From Antedon mediterranea (Eukaryota; Echinodermata; Crinoidea; Comatulida; Antedonidae), in the NCBI RefSeq assembly GCF_964355755.1, contig NC_092676.1, positions 24,534,288-24,598,287 on the forward strand: a DNA stretch of 64,000 nucleotides, in the 5' to 3' direction. Shown here piece after piece: positions 48,001-58,232 of this stretch (within the stretch, counting starts at the first letter, position 1; each line of letters opens with the position of its first letter). A program made the translations under genes and the position numbers. The notes under the pieces were generated by a model. That model saw only the letters and a list, made by a program, of their open reading frames with translations, did no database searches and was not told the origin of the DNA.

Positions 48001-49194
48001 AACACATCATTTGGGACGCCCGTATTCCTATGTTTTACCTACAACCAACAGGACCACAATGCAAAACAGGTTTTCTTTTACCTGATTGTATTGTAGTATT
48101 TTATTGGTACTCACTTTAGAATCAGTGGCACACACCTTCAGGTGGTGCGTCCATACAAATATAAACAACATATAAAAGGAAAACGATGATTAAACTTAAA
48201 ACCTAATACAATGTACAGTAGTAATTGTACACTTGAATAAATACTTTAATAAAACAATTGTACACAACGAGCAAATCAATAATACAGATACAATAGGTCA
48301 GTAGTAAATATACATTACTTACAAAATGTCTGACAGAAAAAAATACTTATACATAGTAAATGAAACTAAAAAAACAATTGGATAACCGTGTAATCCTGTG
48401 TAAAGATGTTGTTAAATAAATAAATAAATCCAGGGGACACCTCTATTAAGCGGACACTTTAATAGAGGTTCTACATTTACATTCTAACGTGACAAGCATA
48501 GTTAAGTTGACTTCAAATTTACCAAATGTTGCTCCGAGTGCTACCAACGTCATTGCACTGGCCCTGCGTTTGCCTTGAAACAATAATATGACCACTTCGT
48601 TGGTTAAAATCATCGAAATGTTAGCACTTAATCCATAGAAGACTCCATAAAACACAATAACGTATATTAGTGTAGGAGAAAACGACGAAGCAACCAGAGA
48701 AGCACTTCCAATCACCGTACCAATGATGCCGACTTTGCGAAATGATAGATGACGTAATACCCACGTTGATACTAGTGTACCAAACATAAACGAACAATAA
48801 ATGATCGATCCAATCCAGCCTAAAACAGAAAAAATTATTATCACTTAATGTCTATAAACAGTAGTGTTAAATATCGAAGGAGTAATAAGCTAGCTATCAA
48901 CAATAGTCATGGCTGCGTTATGTGCTAACCTCCCACATTTATACTACAGTATGCACACAGGCCTAAAGGCTATATCAACTACACGTTCTTACCTGTTAGT
49001 GCAACGCTACTCTGGAACTCATGTTGTAGTTCATCAAAAAACAATCCAAAATTGTACAAAAATCCAATAAAAACAAACTGATGAAAAGAACCAATTACAG
49101 TTTTGAACCATGGTAAGTTTCCCTTGTACCATGGAACTGATTCGACGTCGTCATCTTTGGTGCTGGCTAACTCGTAATCAATCTTTCTGCCCAT
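39097..49194 (-). CDS. SLC16/monocarboxylate-transporter-like protein, tandem copy 1
   Basis: Twelve-TM major-facilitator protein of the SLC16 type; members carry monocarboxylates or related small acids across the plasma membrane. Substrate is unknown here. Coding exons: 49194-48993, 48819-48523, 47809-47532, 46847-46622, 45836-45693, 39320-39097; 457 codons including the stop, 456 aa. TM1 (FLYNFGLFFDEL), the TM2-4 block WIGSIIYCSFMFGTL...LRHLSFRKVG, the TM5 block GKRRASAMTLVALGATFG, SNLIEFSLEHIGWRWTFR, and the late GYGLPRGVYNGLQ...GNLIGPF block all follow the family. The usual DGGWGW before TM1 is absent (WFKTVIG instead). A long hydrophilic loop (GAMETKRTSQ) joins the two halves. The C-terminus ends TVV. 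Intron 5 is 6.4 kb of nested transposons; its donor reads GTAATA. A LINE starts 84 bp past the stop codon. Confidence 0.88.
39446..39605. mobile_element. MITE D-related element (copy 1 transporter intron 5)
   Basis: Right end CAAGTGGGAACTGGGCATTA is a diverged family D terminus. The interior pairs TTGACCAATGAC with GTGATTGGTCAA, as in 58542-58697. Confidence 0.6.
39625..40390 (+). pseudogene. LINE RT C-terminal fragment (plus strand)
   Basis: An open stretch starting before 39722 encodes the part after the RT palm: VTFLGVILNENLNWKHHI, YNTLVLPHLQYGNLIWG, LQKRAVKCITF and YGPKLWKEF near the end. The catalytic RT motifs are absent, so the piece is 5' truncated. CR1/Jockey-like. Confidence 0.8.
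40399..40875 (-). pseudogene. LINE RT C-terminal fragment (minus strand)
   Basis: Reads YVDSTTYLGHVISLDL near 40860, then after a frame break YCATLWCNYNQGTLRSLQV, LERPRHCSGSLMF and IPSFYELLRISIYGL. This is the C-terminus of a different LINE family from its plus-strand neighbour. Decayed. Confidence 0.75.
41257..41799. mobile_element. MITE family B, copy 3, long form, nested in H
   Basis: Ends TTAAAGATGTATTGTCCC and GGACAATACATCTTTAA. It is about 540 bp, longer than other copies because of unrelated interior sequence. Confidence 0.75.
44743..44880 (+). repeat. 39 bp minisatellite, 3.5 copies
   Basis: Units start at 44743, 44782, 44821 and 44860. Each reads AGGCTTACTTAGAAGCCTAT then AGAAGTGGTAGATGTACC plus one base. 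The last is partial. It lies in the 3' region of the nested LINE. Confidence 0.95.
45423..45448 (+). repeat. (AT)n microsatellite
   Basis: About 12 AT dinucleotides near the 3' end of the nested LINE. Confidence 0.9.
46133..46477. mobile_element. MITE family B, copy 4 (transporter copy 1 intron 4)
   Basis: Ends TTTAAAGATGTATTGTCCCC and GGGGACAATACATCTTTAAA. Interior has the GCCAGCCAATGG block. Confidence 0.85.
47118..47450 (+). repeat. Dispersed repeat J, tandem pair (transporter copy 1 intron 3)
   Basis: Two units about 118 bp apart begin CCCTGGTACTGCGCCACTTC and CCCTGGTACGGCGCCACTTC. Each continues through a GTCCACGA(C/T)AGAGCTAG segment to GATGTACA and GTGCACATGA. Related single copies are at 12715-12875 and 56610-56755. 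Confidence 0.7.
47820..48520. other. Transporter copy 1 intron 2, repeats of unknown class
   Basis: TATATATTTATAT runs at 47875-47905 and a fragment GGGGACACCTCTATTAAGCG at 48434 related to 8600-8740. Otherwise nothing recognised. Confidence 0.4.
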
Positions 49195-50414
49195 CCCGTA
49201 TTAAAAAAAAAATATTAATCACATACGTATATGGAACTCCTTTTGATGCATTCTGTAAAAATAAATACAAGTTTTTGCATTTACGATAAACAAAAATAAA
49301 AAATAGGACTCCTTGGAGTAAGCCTAATAACTGTATGCTCGTTGTGATTGCCTACCGCCACTTATTCAACACATTTCAACACAGGGACAATCCGTATAAG
49401 CAAAAAGAAGACATTTTGTAAACCCGACTTGAATTCTACCTTAGCTAGTGAAATTTGCCTTTTAAGTTTGTTAGCAGTGGGCGTCTTTAAGCCTCAGAAA
49501 AAATAAAAGGATTGTGTTACGAGTTCCTATCTTCGCAGGGCGTGTCCTGTTAGATTGACTATGGCTCCGGGGATGCAGATTTACAAAATGTATGCCTAAT
49601 CCAATGTGTGTCATTCTCGAACTCAACATTGTGCTGTCTCTCATTCTAGCGGCTCCCTTTTGTTAAGTCCGTGGTATATCCACCTCGATCAGGCCTATAC
49701 CATCAATCATTTAAAACTTAGCAAATTTTGCTGGTTCCTCAGCCCCTATACCTAGGACTCACATGTTTGTTCTCCTGTGATTTGTCCGTATCTTTTGTAC
49801 GTGTGCGGGTAGGCCTATTTATTTATATATTTTAAACCACGGACTGTAAATATTTGTATTGCGTCATGGTTATTAGTTGTAATCTTTATAAAATCAATCA
49901 ATCAATCAATCAATCGTTCGTTTTATATAGCGCCATTCTAACAGTCATTGTTCATGACGCTGCCAAAAATATCAGAAAATGTGAGTTTTGAGTAGCTTAA
50001 AGGTGATCAATAATAATGTTTGTTTAATGCACGACGATAATGAATACAATGCAACATTGACCTTATTATTTCTATATATAAATTATGGTTAATTCTGACA
50101 TAGGAGAGCACAATGCAAAAAACTTCGGTACAAATCTCCGCCTTGGATACCTACCTTATCTATCTGAGATGTACGGCGAAACGTAGATTTGATAGTGTTC
50201 ACATCGACGCTATTGTTCCATATTTCTATCTAAGGAAGATATTATTATTACTATTTTTTAACAAAATTTATGATTTCAACATTAGATTTTCATCTCAATT
50301 TCAATTCTTCCCGGTCAAAGTAATTTCCGGGAAATAAGTTAACCTTGCAACAACCTGGTTTAATATTTTTATACACAAGGGAGCAGTTAATTTAGTTCGT
50401 TAGGCTAAATCAAA
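49195..50414. other. Upstream region of transporter copy 1
   Basis: Probably contains its promoter; none could be placed. A (CAAT)n-type run at 49888-49915 followed by TTTTATATAGCGCC resembles the tail of a LINE or SINE. Confidence 0.4.
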
Positions 50415-51541
50415 ATGTCAGATCGGACATTATTCGGACAAATACGGGAGCACCACAAGGTACTGTACTTGCACCGTTTTTGTTCACATTGTATACGTCG
50501 GATTTCCAACCTAGGTTCCCGGACTGTCCAGTAATTAAATTTGCAGATGATTCTGCTATGATAGGTTTAATAAAAGAGGATGACGATAAAAATTTCAAAT
50601 CTGAAATAGTTAGGTTTACGAAATACTGTGATGAAAATTTCCTGGAACTTAATGTAGCAAAAACCAAAGAAATGCGAATAGATTTCCGCCATAAAAAAAG
50701 AAGGGAAATTGAGCCTGTCCAGATTAAAGGACATGAGGTAGAAATCGTTAAAACATATAAGTATCTTGGGGTAACGTATGACAATAATTTATCATGGGGA
50801 GAGCATGTAGATCAACTAATTAAAAAATTAAATACTAGACTGTACTGTTTGAGGAAAATGAACGTTTTTAGGGTAAGGGAAGAGATACTACTATGTTTTA
50901 TTCATCTGTTATTTTTTCAATCTGGGATTATTGCCTATTAGGCTGGGGTGGGAACATAAACAAAGCAGATAAGGGCCGCATATGTAAAGTGTTAGAAAGG
51001 GCATTAAGAGTGATTGGCTCGTCGGCGCTGACAGCGGACTCAGTCTACGATTGTCACTACGGAGAACGATTGAAAAATGGTTTACAGGCGGTCATGGAGG
51101 AGGAAAGCCACCCCCTTCATTCGGATCTTCTTCGCTGCCACATTGGTAGAAGTGGTAGACTGAGGCCGGTGTTGGCGCGGACGGGTCGATACTCAAATTC
51201 GTTTCTCCCAGCTGGGATTAAAAAATTTAACGATGACTTTAAGAGGTAACTACAATACTTTTGATAACAATAATAAATAATATAATATAATAATTAATAA
51301 TGAAATATAAGACACTTTTTAAACCGTTTTTAATGATCTGTATTTTAACTTAAATATTTTTGAGCTGTAATTTTATGATGTACTTTTTTAATCATTGTGT
51401 ATTTTTATTTTGTTATTCTACATTTTATACTTTATTTTTATACGATATTTTTATACGATATTTTTATGTGATAAGTGAGCAAATGCAATTTGCAGTTTAT
51501 TTGGACAATAAAAGTTATCTGTATCTGTATCTGTATCTGTT
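50415..51541 (+). pseudogene. 5'-truncated LINE with RT remnant
   Basis: Reads TNTGAPQGTVLAPFLFTLYT, then IKFADDSAMIGLI (catalytic FADD present), LELNVAKTKEM, YKYLGVTYDNNLSWGEHV. After a +1 shift near 50900 it reads YSSVIFSIWDYCLLGWGGN and, near the end, FLPAGIKKFN. It ends in a (TATCTG)n tail at 51515-51541, typical of some LINE 3' ends. RT fingers, endonuclease and 5' part are missing. Confidence 0.82.
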
Positions 51542-52839
51542 AAAATAATAGATTTGACCCAAAAGGTGACTGGAAACAGGCACTTTCCATCAATCAATAC
51601 AGTGTCCCTTTGGAAGACGAAAAAAAAATATCAGATAGTAGGACTGGACCTTAAGTTGGCCATTAGTCATAGCCATTTAAGTTTTTAAGTTTATTTTAAA
51701 ACATACCGTGCGTGTGTGAAGGTACAGTAGTTAAATAATAGAAATTATACTGCAAATTGATAAAGATCAAATTAAATATACGCCATAAAGAATCAGAATA
51801 TATTGTGGGGAATAGTATTATAAAATTACATTAGGGAGATTTGATGATAAGACATTTTTCGAGTGAAATCCCGATAGCTGAGTTTTATTGAGTAAGCTTG
51901 CAGGAATAACTGTAGGCTATCTTCCTGTGTCCCGTTTAGGACCGAGATGTCTGCCCATGTTAAAGACAATACGGCTTGCAATTTGCGAGAATACTGTCGG
52001 AACAGATGGTTATTCATTTATTATGTTCTGTACTTACACTGCGGCAGCAGCGAGATTAATATGTAGGCCTATAGTCCAGTCAATCTAATGATATACCCAC
52101 CACAAATTGCAATAGTAACAAAGCTAGTATTTTTGAATTTTATATAATGTGTAGAACGACATACTAAAAGTCACCGAAAATCCAAGCATTGGGTCAAGGG
52201 GTCAGAGGTAAATAAAGCTCATTTTAAGTCAAAATTAATATGCCCCATTAATTACATATATTTAACCATTTAAAATACATTATATACAAGTGGGATTTAC
52301 GTCATCCGAAAGCTTATTAAATTTCCTATTCAGTGATATCAAACTTATAGTCATAACATTTTATATAGAATGTCATTTTTGCGGGAAAACACAACATAAT
52401 GTGTCAATTTTGGCTAAAAATGTTGTTTTCGCTGTAAACAACAATGTTATACACACAAGGATACCCTGGGGTGAACATTTCAGTTCAACGCGATACACAT
52501 GACCAGTTCAAGATGCAGATGAGTGACATCTCCGTTCCTGTTGCTTCTGGATGATCTACATTCCATTTTTTCCAGATGGCATTTGTGTTGCCATGGTTAC
52601 ATTATTTATATTGGGATGTATAAGTATTTTTTAACCAGTAGAAATACAAAGATGTTCAACAGCAGTTTGACAATGACCTCCATGTTGTACGACGTTCGGA
52701 CCATCTGGGGTGGATTGTCAACAGACCTGGTGATTCAAAAAGTTTCTATGAGAAGCCTCAAAGAAAACCAGAGGTTTGACAAGAGAATATAGAAATGCGT
52801 ACATCCAGACCAAATCTGCGCTGAAATGTATGTAATGCC

Positions 52840-54215
52840 TTGTAATAGTATCAGGGCGTTACTCCAGCAGTGGCCAACATAAGACCTTATGTTCACACGT
52901 CAGGAACACAATGGCAATTGAAAAATCCATTTGGTTACGACTCAGAGACTTCATACCATTGACACGGGAGTTACTGCAGGTGACTCGGAATATTAGCAAT
53001 GTGGTATTAAGCATTGAATATTTTGGCCAGAAAGTCTTGCAATGTATTCAAGATCCTGGTAATAAAGTCATATGTGTGCATCAATCCTACAGTTCCAGAG
53101 GAGACTCGAGGTGACTTTGTTATCCACCACCACTCTTTGAAACTACCAACTTATAATACTTTCAGCTATTAAACCAACATGATGCCACGTGGAAACAACT
53201 TCTTCTGAATAGTCTAATACATCCAACTCACTGAATGATGTCCAGTAGGCCTACATTTTAGATGGTATAGTGCTCTACTGCACAGCATTCCATGGAATAG
53301 TGTAGAGATCTGTAAAAAATATTGCTCTGCATAGTCTTTGATAATTATGAAAGCGGCTCATCCACCAAAGACGGCGCACATGGTAAGGCTGGTCAGGTGT
53401 CAGTGTCCCTGTACACTTTACCAGTGACATGTTTCACAAAATAGGATCACTTTCTGTAACAAACAACAATTTATAAATCTTCGTAACTAGTATTTGAACA
53501 ACATGGCAATGAGTGAATGCAGCTGCTGATGCAGATGTTCTTTCGGATAGTACAAAAAACCATTGAATCAGCAAACAGGAAAACATCTGTCATTATCCGA
53601 TGACACGGATCTACTAGTGCTCCTCTGCAGTCAAGCATTTAAAACATCTTGTGATATTCTTTGAGATGCTGGACAATCAAACTGGTTCAAACAGTACATT
53701 TTAGAGACATCTGTGATAACCTTCTGTTTGCTCATGCGATACTGGTGACAAAACATCCAGAGTTTTCGGAATTGGAAAACAAGTGGCTCTAAAAAAAGTT
53801 TGTCATTGCACTTATTTCTGACATTATGCTGTAGTCTTCAGATGCAAACAAGCTACAAAGGATGACATTGTGGTTGCTAGAAAAAATAGTTTAGTGCGTC
53901 TGTACAATGGACTGACTACCTGGACAACGTGGAATGCCTTTGACTCCATCCCATCTACAAGTACAACCTCGCATATCGCCAACTTCATAATCGTACCACA
54001 ACCAAGGTACTTAACATCATGTTCAAGTTAAAGTTATCTTTTAGCAATGGAGTGGGGTTGATATGTGTACCGAGGATTGGGCATGGAAGATCAGATGATG
54101 GAAACATGGTTCCTCTACACACAGACTTAAAGCCAGAATCTGAGTATCTCCTTGAAGCATTCAGGGTAACTAGAACTACATGTGGTGAATGCAATGGCAT
54201 TGCACTGTACTAATA
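52840..54215 (+). pseudogene. Decayed nuclease-like gene (FEN/XPG-like motif order)
   Basis: Frames are broken by many stops and indels, but ordered motifs survive: SVPVHFTSDMFHKIGSLS near 53400, NAAADADVL near 53515, DDTDLLVLLC near 53598, KTSRVFGIGKQVALKKV near 53747, EDWAW near 54075, and DGNMVPLHTDLKPESEYLLEA then a CGEC motif at 54100-54200. I recognise this order from a multicopy family of unnamed invertebrate proteins. The ADAD...DDTDLL...GIGKQVALKK spacing resembles the acidic residues and helix-hairpin segment of FEN1/XPG nucleases; this link is inference. It lies inside an element with terminal inverted repeats, so it may be the relic of its enzyme. Confidence 0.6.
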
Positions 54216-54339
54216 CCCGAACAAGAAAGTGATACTGATGACATATAAGTTGTGAGTCCTTTTCTATTTGAAGGATTAAACAATATCATCCCACACGGAG
54301 CAATTCAAATAAAAAGGTCTGGATTTAAATGATCTTACA

Positions 54340-55110
54340 AAATATACAAAAATATCATAATATACACAATATAACAAGAGTCAAAGTTCAAGAATTTAAG
54401 AGTCGGATGGCAACTGAAAGCGACGCCCATGAGGCATGAGCTCGAAATCACTGAACAAGGCATGGTTAACATTTTTTAGAATAGCCCTACTTTTTTCTAG
54501 AGTTTGCATGTCACAGAAGGAAGATAAGCTACGAAGTTGACAACCTATTAATTTAGAACAATCCTTTGTAGTGAGTTTCTCTCTTTGACCCTAAGACTAA
54601 AAAACCAGCATATAAAGGAAACAAGTTAAAACGTTCTCAATAAAGGAATTATAAAAAACCATGAGAATTACTTTATCGACATTAAAATGGTTCAGCTTCC
54701 TTAACAGATAAAGTCTCTGGTGTCCTTTCTTTACTATTGCCTCTGTATTTAATTCCCAGCTGAGATTGTCCTCAAATATAGTACCTAGGTATTTAAAGGA
54801 ATGGACAATATCGCTGGTTCGTCATTTGTTGGGGATACCAGAGGGCTGCGTCCTTTCTCCTTCCTAAAATCTACAATAATCTCCTTGGTTTTGTCACATT
54901 GAGTTCCAAGTAGGAGTTTCCACAAAATTGGATAAAACCATCTAATGCGGAACCATGACCGTCCTGTGAATTTTGAAGGAGAGACAGCAAGACAGTGTCG
55001 TCAACAAATTTGAAAAGATGACTATTGTCCTGTTTGCTCCGACAGTAATCCGTGTATATAATATACAGGAGAGGAGAGAAGACGCAACCCTGCGAAGATC
55101 AAATACTTCT
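54340..55110 (-). pseudogene. LINE RT fragment nested in the 52 kb element
   Basis: On the minus strand: SQGCVFSPLLYIIYTDYC, FKFVDDTVLLSLLQ, FCGNSYLELNVTK, then in shifted frames LYLLRKLNHFNVD-like and FIENVLTCFLYAG-like pieces. The catalytic motif is VDD rather than ADD. Only the RT C-terminal half is present. Confidence 0.75.
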
Positions 55111-55244
55111 CATTACGTACATTCGTTGATACTAAAATTATCAAAAATCTATCTATAGTAAATCATGAGTTGATTCCAAATTATCAAGACCCATTAATTA
55201 ATCAACAATAGTACATACCGCTAATGAATTTCAATTTTCTTGTA

Positions 55245-55990
55245 GCTAGCATAATTTGTCCTATTTCATGACGATACAATAGGTACAAGAAAAACATTAT
55301 TTGCACCAAATACTTCCAAAATATAAATATAATATATATAAACATAATTTAGTTTTACGCTATTTTAAGAAAATTTGTTTTTGTAAAAGGTCAATGACCT
55401 TTTGACCTCTAGTTACGTATAACTGTTGTATTAATTGTTTTTTTAATGGATATTATTAGTAGGATATAATACTCTACACATTGGTACTAAAGCTATTTAG
55501 ATATGATTATAAAACAATGGATTATAGGCATAAACGCTACCCCCTACCCCAAAATTGTTTACATTACATTTGATCAAGAATCAATTTCAATAAGAATAGT
55601 ACATCATTACTTTTAAAATTCTTCTAGTTAACATCATGTTTCCTATTTTATATATCGATATAGGTACAGATAAACACAATTTTGATGAAATGCATATACA
55701 ATTATGGCACAATATTACAGTTAATCATTTAATCATCAGGAAAAAAATGAGTTTTTGTAAAAGGTCAATAACCTTTTGACCTCTAGTTATATAAATAAAT
55801 GTTGTATTTTGTTTTTTTAAATTGTATATTAGAAAGAAATATATATTCTACACATTGATATCAAGATTATTGAGATTGGATTATAAAACCACAAGTTATG
55901 GGCATAAATGTTACCCCCTACCCCAAAATATTCATGGAATAAAATCACTATATAGTTGTTGAGATTACGTAAAAAATAATGTGTTCCAAT
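55245..55990 (+). repeat. Diverged ~375 bp tandem duplication
   Basis: Two units (about 55245-55622 and 55623-55990). Each contains TTTTTGTAAAAGGTCAAT, CCTTTTGACCTCTAGTTA and ACCCCCTACCCCAAAAT. Non-coding; next to the right TIR. Confidence 0.75.
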
Positions 55991-56609
55991 GCTTCAATTT
56001 TCGGTGACTTTTAATATGTCATTATAAACTACATTTGGAATGAAAAAATTAATGTTTCGTTACTATTGCAATTTGTGGTGGGTTTACCTCTAAATATCAC
56101 TAGATTGACTGGACTACTACTGTAGAGAACTTGAGTAGCATCAGGAAACTAATAAACAACGCAGAATAATGTATTAACTCTTGATAATATCAAAACATCA
56201 ACACATACAGTATACCAACATGTTAATACACATCATTGGAGTTGATCCACAGATTTGCAGCTGATGGCAAACGTGACCTATCTGTATGTGCAACACAATG
56301 AACCTGGTATTTTGATAAACCAAGGCATCACATAGGCCCAATTGAACTGATATCAAATCCGGTGCTGACACTGCTTGAGGGCGTAAGATAAGAAAAGTGG
56401 TTTTTTTTTCAGGAAAAACCACCAAGTAAAAATAGTGTTACGTTCGATTTGAAGATTCGCTATTTATACTTCAAAACATAATTAAACGGTACTCATATTT
56501 TGTATCAACTGTGGCTACATACTTCTTCATACTTCTTCAACATAATTGATTACTACGGAACTAGGGGACTACTTTCAGTAGAGTTGCTGTGTGTGTGGCA
56601 GTTGCTGTG

Positions 56610-56755
56610 TGAATTAGTACACTGGGTTAACCGGCCCTACTCATCTAGAATTATATGTTCTGGTTCTTTAAAGTGCACATGAGTTTAGTGTACACTGGAC
56701 TTCGGTTTATAGTCCTCATCCGAGAAGACTCGTTCTACCACTCGGAAAACTTTAA
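56610..56755 (+). repeat. Dispersed repeat J, copy 4
   Basis: Shares GGTTCTTTAAAGTGCACATG, a TTTATAGTCC segment and CCGAGAAGACTCGTTCTACC with 12715-12875 and 47118-47450. Confidence 0.6.
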
Positions 56756-57520
56756 CAACTAAATATGACAAAGGTTATATTGATTTAACTTTATCTGTAT
56801 AATCATATTTACTATGAAATAATACTACCCATCAGAAAAGTCGCTTGCGAGTTTATATATTATACTTTTCATTTTTACTTTAATTTAAATTTAATTTTTA
56901 ATTTTAATTCCATGTTTCATAGTTCCTGTAGACCTAGGCCTATAGTTAATTTTTATTTATTTTACAATGTATTTCTTTTTCATGTATTTCAAAATACATA
57001 ATGCATTTTGTTTTCATACGCATAACTATTGAAAAACGTAATAGGCTAACTGATGGCGGAAACATAAACTATATAGTAACAGTCTTAAAAGTTCTATTTG
57101 ATGTCCACAATTAATATTAAATGAAAATTGACACACCTCTTGACCAGCGGTAATCCGGTTATACCGTATACATCTTGAAACCAGATTATGGCATATATTT
57201 AATTTTGCAAGCTAACTGCTCTAATTACACCCACTGGTCCGTTGTAACGGATTACTATTTCGTCTGAACGGTATTAATTCGTTTGGTCCACAATTAGGCT
57301 AACAAAGATATCATCAAAATAAACTTCATGATACTCAAATAATATTATAAGTCCATTTCATGTACATTTTATTTTTTTGTTTAATTTTTAAAACTTTTTT
57401 AAAACTGAGATTATCTAAATATAATATGTAATGGAAAGTAATTTAAATTGCATCATATTAAAATGTTTTAATAAATCATAGGCATAATAATATACAACCA
57501 CAGAGAAAATTTGATTTAAA
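56756..57520. other. Intergenic sequence, nothing recognised
   Basis: AT-rich with no open frame or repeat that I could place. Confidence 0.4.
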
Positions 57521-57848
57521 TTAAAGATGTATTGTTCCCCTAAAAACATGAACAATGAAGATTAAATAAATCAGACTTTAGTAAAGTTAATCACTTCCGT
57601 AGAAAAAAAAAATGAAAAATGGTTTCATGTATGAAATGACAAAACAAATGGTAAATTCAACCAAAACCCATTTGCTGGCAGCCAATTTGACAATTTTTTG
57701 CTTTAAATTACAGTTTTTTCAGGTAAATAGATTTTTTTTTCGATCTAATTTTGGTCAAAGTGGATAACTATTATGTTTACATTAAAATGGCATATTTAAA
57801 AAAAATGTTGTTAATAATTATTTTTTCAAGGGGACAATACATCTTTAA
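57521..57848. mobile_element. MITE family B, copy 5
   Basis: Ends TTAAAGATGTATTGTTCCCC and GGGGACAATACATCTTTAA. Interior has CCATTTGCTGGCAGCC. It lies 0.4 kb past the stop codon of transporter copy 2. Confidence 0.85.
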
Positions 57849-58232
57849 ACGAGAACAAGAAAAACTCGATTTAAAATATGAATACAAAATAATACTATGC
57901 AGGTCATAAAGCACACAGTACGGTAAGTTGTATAAATGTTATATATACAGAGAAGTAAGACACACGACGTGAACAATACTTAAAGATAAAACTCAAATGA
58001 CATTCTAATTCTAACCTTATCTAAAGTATATATTATGTTTTTGGTGTTTTTTATACTCATCCAGCAACTGGAACTCGCCAATTACGTGATGGATAAACTA
58101 TAATTAATTGCTTATAAAGTAACTTTCATTTGAGGTTGTGGAGTAAAAAGTGTCATGAGTTTCAAGGCCGGTAACGCACAGATTGAAAAAAAACAAGCTG
58201 CTACTCTCACGCTACAAGTTAAAATTGAAGAT

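Larger units (their letters stand above)
52074..56114. mobile_element. DNA-transposon-like element with ~120 bp TIRs and a nuclease-like gene relic
   Basis: Starts GTCCAGTCAATCTAATGATA and ends with its imperfect complement, with TA on both sides (52072-52073 and 56115-56116). The inverted match runs about 120 bp (52074-52195 against 55994-56114), through CACCACAAATTGCAATAGTA and AAAAGTCACCGAAAAT. Inside are a decayed gene (52840-54215), a LINE fragment (54340-55110) and a tandem duplication (55245-55990). Inverted ends, TA duplication and an internal gene suggest a once autonomous cut-and-paste element. The superfamily is not one I can name. Confidence 0.75.

Noticed and set aside
50415-51249. 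Considered as a host gene because of long open frames
   Set aside because: RT motifs APQGTVLAPFLF and FADD, a frameshift and a (TATCTG)n tail identify a LINE.
53985-54213. Two short frames on opposite strands over the same segment
   Set aside because: The plus-strand one is the last readable piece of the decayed nuclease-like gene; the minus-strand one is its shadow.
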